A DNA stretch of 8,066 bases from an uncultured Erysipelotrichaceae bacterium (GTDB taxonomy: Bacteria > Bacillota_I > Bacilli_A > Erysipelotrichales > Coprobacillaceae). A program made the translations under genes and the position numbers. The DNA is taken from positions 1 to 8,066 of the forward strand of contig CALDMQ010000288.1 of NCBI GenBank assembly GCA_937917505.1, given 5' to 3'. Shown here one piece after another: positions 6,111-8,066 of the stretch. A model generated the notes under the pieces. It had not been told where the DNA came from. It saw nothing but the letters and a program-made list of their open reading frames with translations, and ran no database searches. Numbering within the stretch: position 1 is the first letter of the stretch; each line of letters begins with the position of its first letter.

Positions 6111-6115
6111 GTCCT
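6082..6115 (-). terminator. Intrinsic terminator of the 6-phospho-beta-glucosidase gene
   Basis: Reading the minus strand, AGGACTTGCC (6115-6106) pairs with GGTAAGTCCT (6099-6090), with one G-U pair and a 6-base loop (TTGAAA), followed by TTTTATAAT. It begins 6 bases after the stop codon. The T-rich tail is also the -10 region of the VanZ-like promoter. Confidence 0.83.
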
Positions 6116-6120
6116 ATATT

Positions 6121-7539
6121 TTAGTCTGATAAGTCACTACCATTAGTTGCGATTACTTTTTTATACCAATAGAAAGAATCTTTTCTATATCTATCTAATG
6201 TTTTTAAATCAAATTCATCTCTATCAACATAGATGAAACCATAACGTTTAACCATACCTTCATGTGTAGAAATTAAGTCTACTGCAGACCATGGACAATA
6301 CCCCATCATTTCACAACCGTCTGTGATAGCTTCTTGAACTTGGATGATATGATCTTGATAGTATTTGATTCTGTATGGATCGTGTATTTTACCATCTTCT
6401 GTTAAAGTATCATATGCTCCCAAACCATTTTCAGTAACAATCATTGGTAAACGATATCTTGAGTACATTTCTCTGATTGTAGCTCTAAATCCCATAGGAT
6501 CAATTTCCCAACCAAATTCTGTTGTTGGTAAATTTGGATTTCTAAATCCTCTATAAACTCCAGCTTCACCACGAGCAGTTTGTTGGTCAGCACCTGGATC
6601 CATTGTTTCAGTTCCATCGCTTGCTTCTACAGTTGCAGTATTGTAGTAGTTGAAACCAATGAAATCAGGATGTCCAGATTTTAATGCTTCTTCATCGCCT
6701 TCACCAAATTCAGGACAAGCATCGTGTTCTTCTAAATAAGACCACACTAAGTTATTATAAACACCATAAACAGCCATATCTAAATATAACCAGTTTCTAA
6801 TAGCATTATAGTTTTGTGCTGCTAAATTGTCTTCAGGTTTACAGCTTGCTGGATAAACTAAAGAAATATTTGGAGCTGGTCCAATTTTAGCGTTTGGTAA
6901 CATTTCATGACATAATGCCATTGCTTTTGCTTGAGCAACTAACATATGATGGTTTTGTTGGTATGTTTCTTTTAAGATATTAGTACAACCTTCAGGAATG
7001 TGTAAAGTTCCAATAACAGGACCAACTAAAGTTAACATATTTTGTTCATTGATAGTCAACCAATATTTAACTCTATCACCAAAGTTTTCAAACATTACTT
7101 TTGCAAAGTTTACAAACCAGTCAATAGAATCTCTATTACCCCATGAACCTCTTTCATCTAATGCTGCAGGCATATCGAAGTGGAACATAGTGACTAATGG
7201 TTCGATACCATATTTTAAACATTCATTGATAACGTTATTATAGTATTCAATACCTTTAGGGTTGATGTCTCCAGTTCCTTGGGGAATGATTCTAGACCAA
7301 GAAATAGAGAAACGATAAGTTTTGAATCCCATTTCAGCCATTAAGGCAATGTCTTCTTTATATCTATGATATTGATCTGCACAAACAGTTAAATCAGAAG
7401 TACCTGCAGGAACTTCTTTAACGTCTTGACATGATGGACCTTTACCGTCTTCTAAGTTAGCACCTTCTACTTGGTAAGCAGAAGTACTTGCTCCCCAAAG
7501 AAAATCTTGAGGAAATGGTTTTAATTTTTTGTGTAACAT
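6121..7539 (-). CDS. 6-phospho-beta-glucosidase, glycoside hydrolase family 1
   Basis: This cytoplasmic enzyme hydrolyses phosphorylated beta-glucosides delivered by a PTS (such as cellobiose 6'-phosphate or aryl-beta-glucoside 6-phosphate) to glucose 6-phosphate and the aglycone or sugar. The 472 residues are full-length for GH1. The N-terminal signature FLWGASTSAYQVEGA lies at residues 13-27. The acid/base glutamate is E165 in TINEQN and the nucleophile is E370 in IVTENGLG. Ser424, Lys431 and Tyr433 (DLISTHEGMVKRYGF) reproduce the S-x6-K-x-Y spacing that binds the 6-phosphate in LacG and BglA-type enzymes, favouring a phospho-glycosidase over a plain beta-glucosidase. Glucose versus galactose preference is assigned by overall resemblance to BglA-type proteins. 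AAGGAG (complement of 7547-7552) lies 7 bases before ATG. It is monocistronic by its flanking terminators. It may serve the PTS permease at 1106-2401, but that link is inference. Confidence 0.94.
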   Translation of the reverse strand: MLHKKLKPFPQDFLWGASTSAYQVEGANLEDGKGPSCQDVKEVPAGTSDLTVCADQYHRYKEDIALMAEMGFKTYRFSISWSRIIPQGTGDINPKGIEYYNNVINECLKYGIEPLVTMFHFDMPAALDERGSWGNRDSIDWFVNFAKVMFENFGDRVKYWLTINEQNMLTLVGPVIGTLHIPEGCTNILKETYQQNHHMLVAQAKAMALCHEMLPNAKIGPAPNISLVYPASCKPEDNLAAQNYNAIRNWLYLDMAVYGVYNNLVWSYLEEHDACPEFGEGDEEALKSGHPDFIGFNYYNTATVEASDGTETMDPGADQQTARGEAGVYRGFRNPNLPTTEFGWEIDPMGFRATIREMYSRYRLPMIVTENGLGAYDTLTEDGKIHDPYRIKYYQDHIIQVQEAITDGCEMMGYCPWSAVDLISTHEGMVKRYGFIYVDRDEFDLKTLDRYRKDSFYWYKKVIATNGSDLSD

Positions 7540-7572
7540 ATTTCTTCTCCTTTTTCTCTAATATATGTATCT

Positions 7573-7578
7573 ATTCTA
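7573..7578 (-). promoter_or_regulatory. Possible -10 of the 6-phospho-beta-glucosidase gene
   Basis: TAGAAT (complement of 7573-7578) lies 33 bases before the ATG. The hexamer at 17-base spacing (CACAAT, complement of 7596-7601) is a poor -35. The 99-base gap to the ABC-F gene contains no cre-like sequence: no CG dinucleotide occurs in it. A promoter is expected here because a terminator precedes it, but the exact elements are uncertain. Confidence 0.35.
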
Positions 7579-7617
7579 TCAAAAAAAGAGATGTGATTGT
7601 GGTATTTGCAAAATATG

Positions 7618-7640
7618 AAAAAAAGACATTCCTGTCTTTT
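7618..7640 (-). terminator. Intrinsic terminator of the ABC-F gene
   Basis: On the minus strand AAAAGACA (7640-7633), a 4-base loop GGAA, then TGTCTTTT (7628-7621) form a perfect 8-bp stem running into seven Ts (7624-7618). The stem starts at the stop codon of the ABC-F gene. Confidence 0.8.
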
Positions 7641-8066
7641 AAACTGTTTGCATTGTTTCCCAATCTTCAAGTAAAGTTTCTAGTTTTGCATTCACTTCAT
7701 CAATATTTTGCACAACTTCATTATATTTTTGATAATCGTTTAAAATATCTTCTTGATGTAATAATGCATTATATTCTTTCACCTTTGTTTCTAATTCATC
7801 AATTTCTTTTTCAATCTTTTTGATTTGATTACGTTGTTTTCTCAATTCTGCTTGATTTTGTTTTTGTTGCTGATAAGAGAGATTCTTTGTTTTATCAACA
7901 GTTGGTTTGACTTGGTTATCAAGATAAGTAGAGTAATTTCCCATGTGTGTGATAGCTTGATCCTTTTTCATTTCTACAACTTTTGTTGCAAGTTTGTTAA
8001 TGAAATAACGGTCATGACTAATAAATAAAATAGTTCCATTAAATGATAATAAAGCATCTTCTAAAA
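7639..8066 (-). CDS. ABC-F family ATPase, C-terminal part (5' truncated by window edge)
   Basis: ABC-F proteins are soluble twin-ATPase factors that bind the ribosome; members act in translation or ribosome protection and do not transport. The frame is open to the right edge, so the ATG at 7971 is internal. The visible 142 codons begin LEDALLSFNGTILFISHDRY, where SHDR (His codon 8016-8014) is the H-loop of the second nucleotide-binding domain. MGNYSTYLD follows, the usual end of that domain, then a lysine/glutamate/glutamine-rich segment of about 80 residues (QQQKQNQAELRKQRNQIKKI to ETLLEDWETM) with heptad-like spacing, the C-terminal coiled coil of YdiF/Uup-type members. The protein ends QTV before a terminator. 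The sub-family cannot be set without the missing N-terminal domain and inter-domain linker. A role in antibiotic resistance should not be assumed. Confidence 0.92.
   Translation of the reverse strand, partial: LEDALLSFNGTILFISHDRYFINKLATKVVEMKKDQAITHMGNYSTYLDNQVKPTVDKTKNLSYQQQKQNQAELRKQRNQIKKIEKEIDELETKVKEYNALLHQEDILNDYQKYNEVVQNIDEVNAKLETLLEDWETMQTV

Noticed and set aside
7488..8028. Plus-strand frames opposite the GH1 start and ABC-F genes
   Set aside because: They are antisense to strongly supported coding sequence and give Phe/Leu/Ile-rich products with no motifs; the apparent hydrophobicity mirrors the Lys/Glu-rich coiled coil on the other strand.

Overview
The window is AT-rich chromosomal DNA with TAA/TAG/TGA stops, strong AGGAGG-type ribosome binding sites and intrinsic terminators. 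The gene families fit a low-GC Firmicute. Type III glutamine synthetase, a PTS IIC / RpiR / MalY-type cassette and a GH1 phospho-beta-glucosidase together suggest a gut member of the Erysipelotrichales (Coprobacillus, Thomasclavelia or Catenibacterium-like). That placement is inference from gene content and base composition, not a database match. No tRNA, rRNA, CRISPR array, insertion sequence or phage gene is visible.

Layout, plus strand: (1) the 3' part of a type III glutamine synthetase gene, cut by the left edge and closed by a hairpin terminator; (2) a 257-base intergenic region with a promoter, a catabolite-response (cre) site and TTGGAAT-type repeats; (3) a carbohydrate cluster of a Lac/cellobiose-family PTS IIC permease, an RpiR-family sugar-phosphate-sensing regulator with its own -10 element, and a MalY/PatB-type PLP enzyme split by a one-base frameshift; (4) a YafP-like GNAT acetyltransferase as a single-gene unit; (5) a YczE-like membrane protein as a single-gene unit.

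Minus strand, from about 5650 to the right edge: a small VanZ-like membrane protein converging on the YczE-like gene across a shared bidirectional terminator, a 6-phospho-beta-glucosidase (GH1), and the C-terminal part of an ABC-F ATPase cut by the right edge.

Functional reading: the IIC permease probably imports a beta-glucoside or related disaccharide as its 6-phosphate, under CcpA control. The RpiR protein probably senses a resulting sugar phosphate. The GH1 enzyme 3.7 kb away is a plausible but unproven partner that would hydrolyse the phosphorylated sugar. No EIIA or EIIB is present, so phosphotransfer subunits must come from elsewhere. I see no convincing novel multi-gene defence or mobile system. 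The points most worth a second look are the frameshift in the MalY-type gene, the orphan IIC cassette, and the tight promoter/terminator overlaps with very short leaders.
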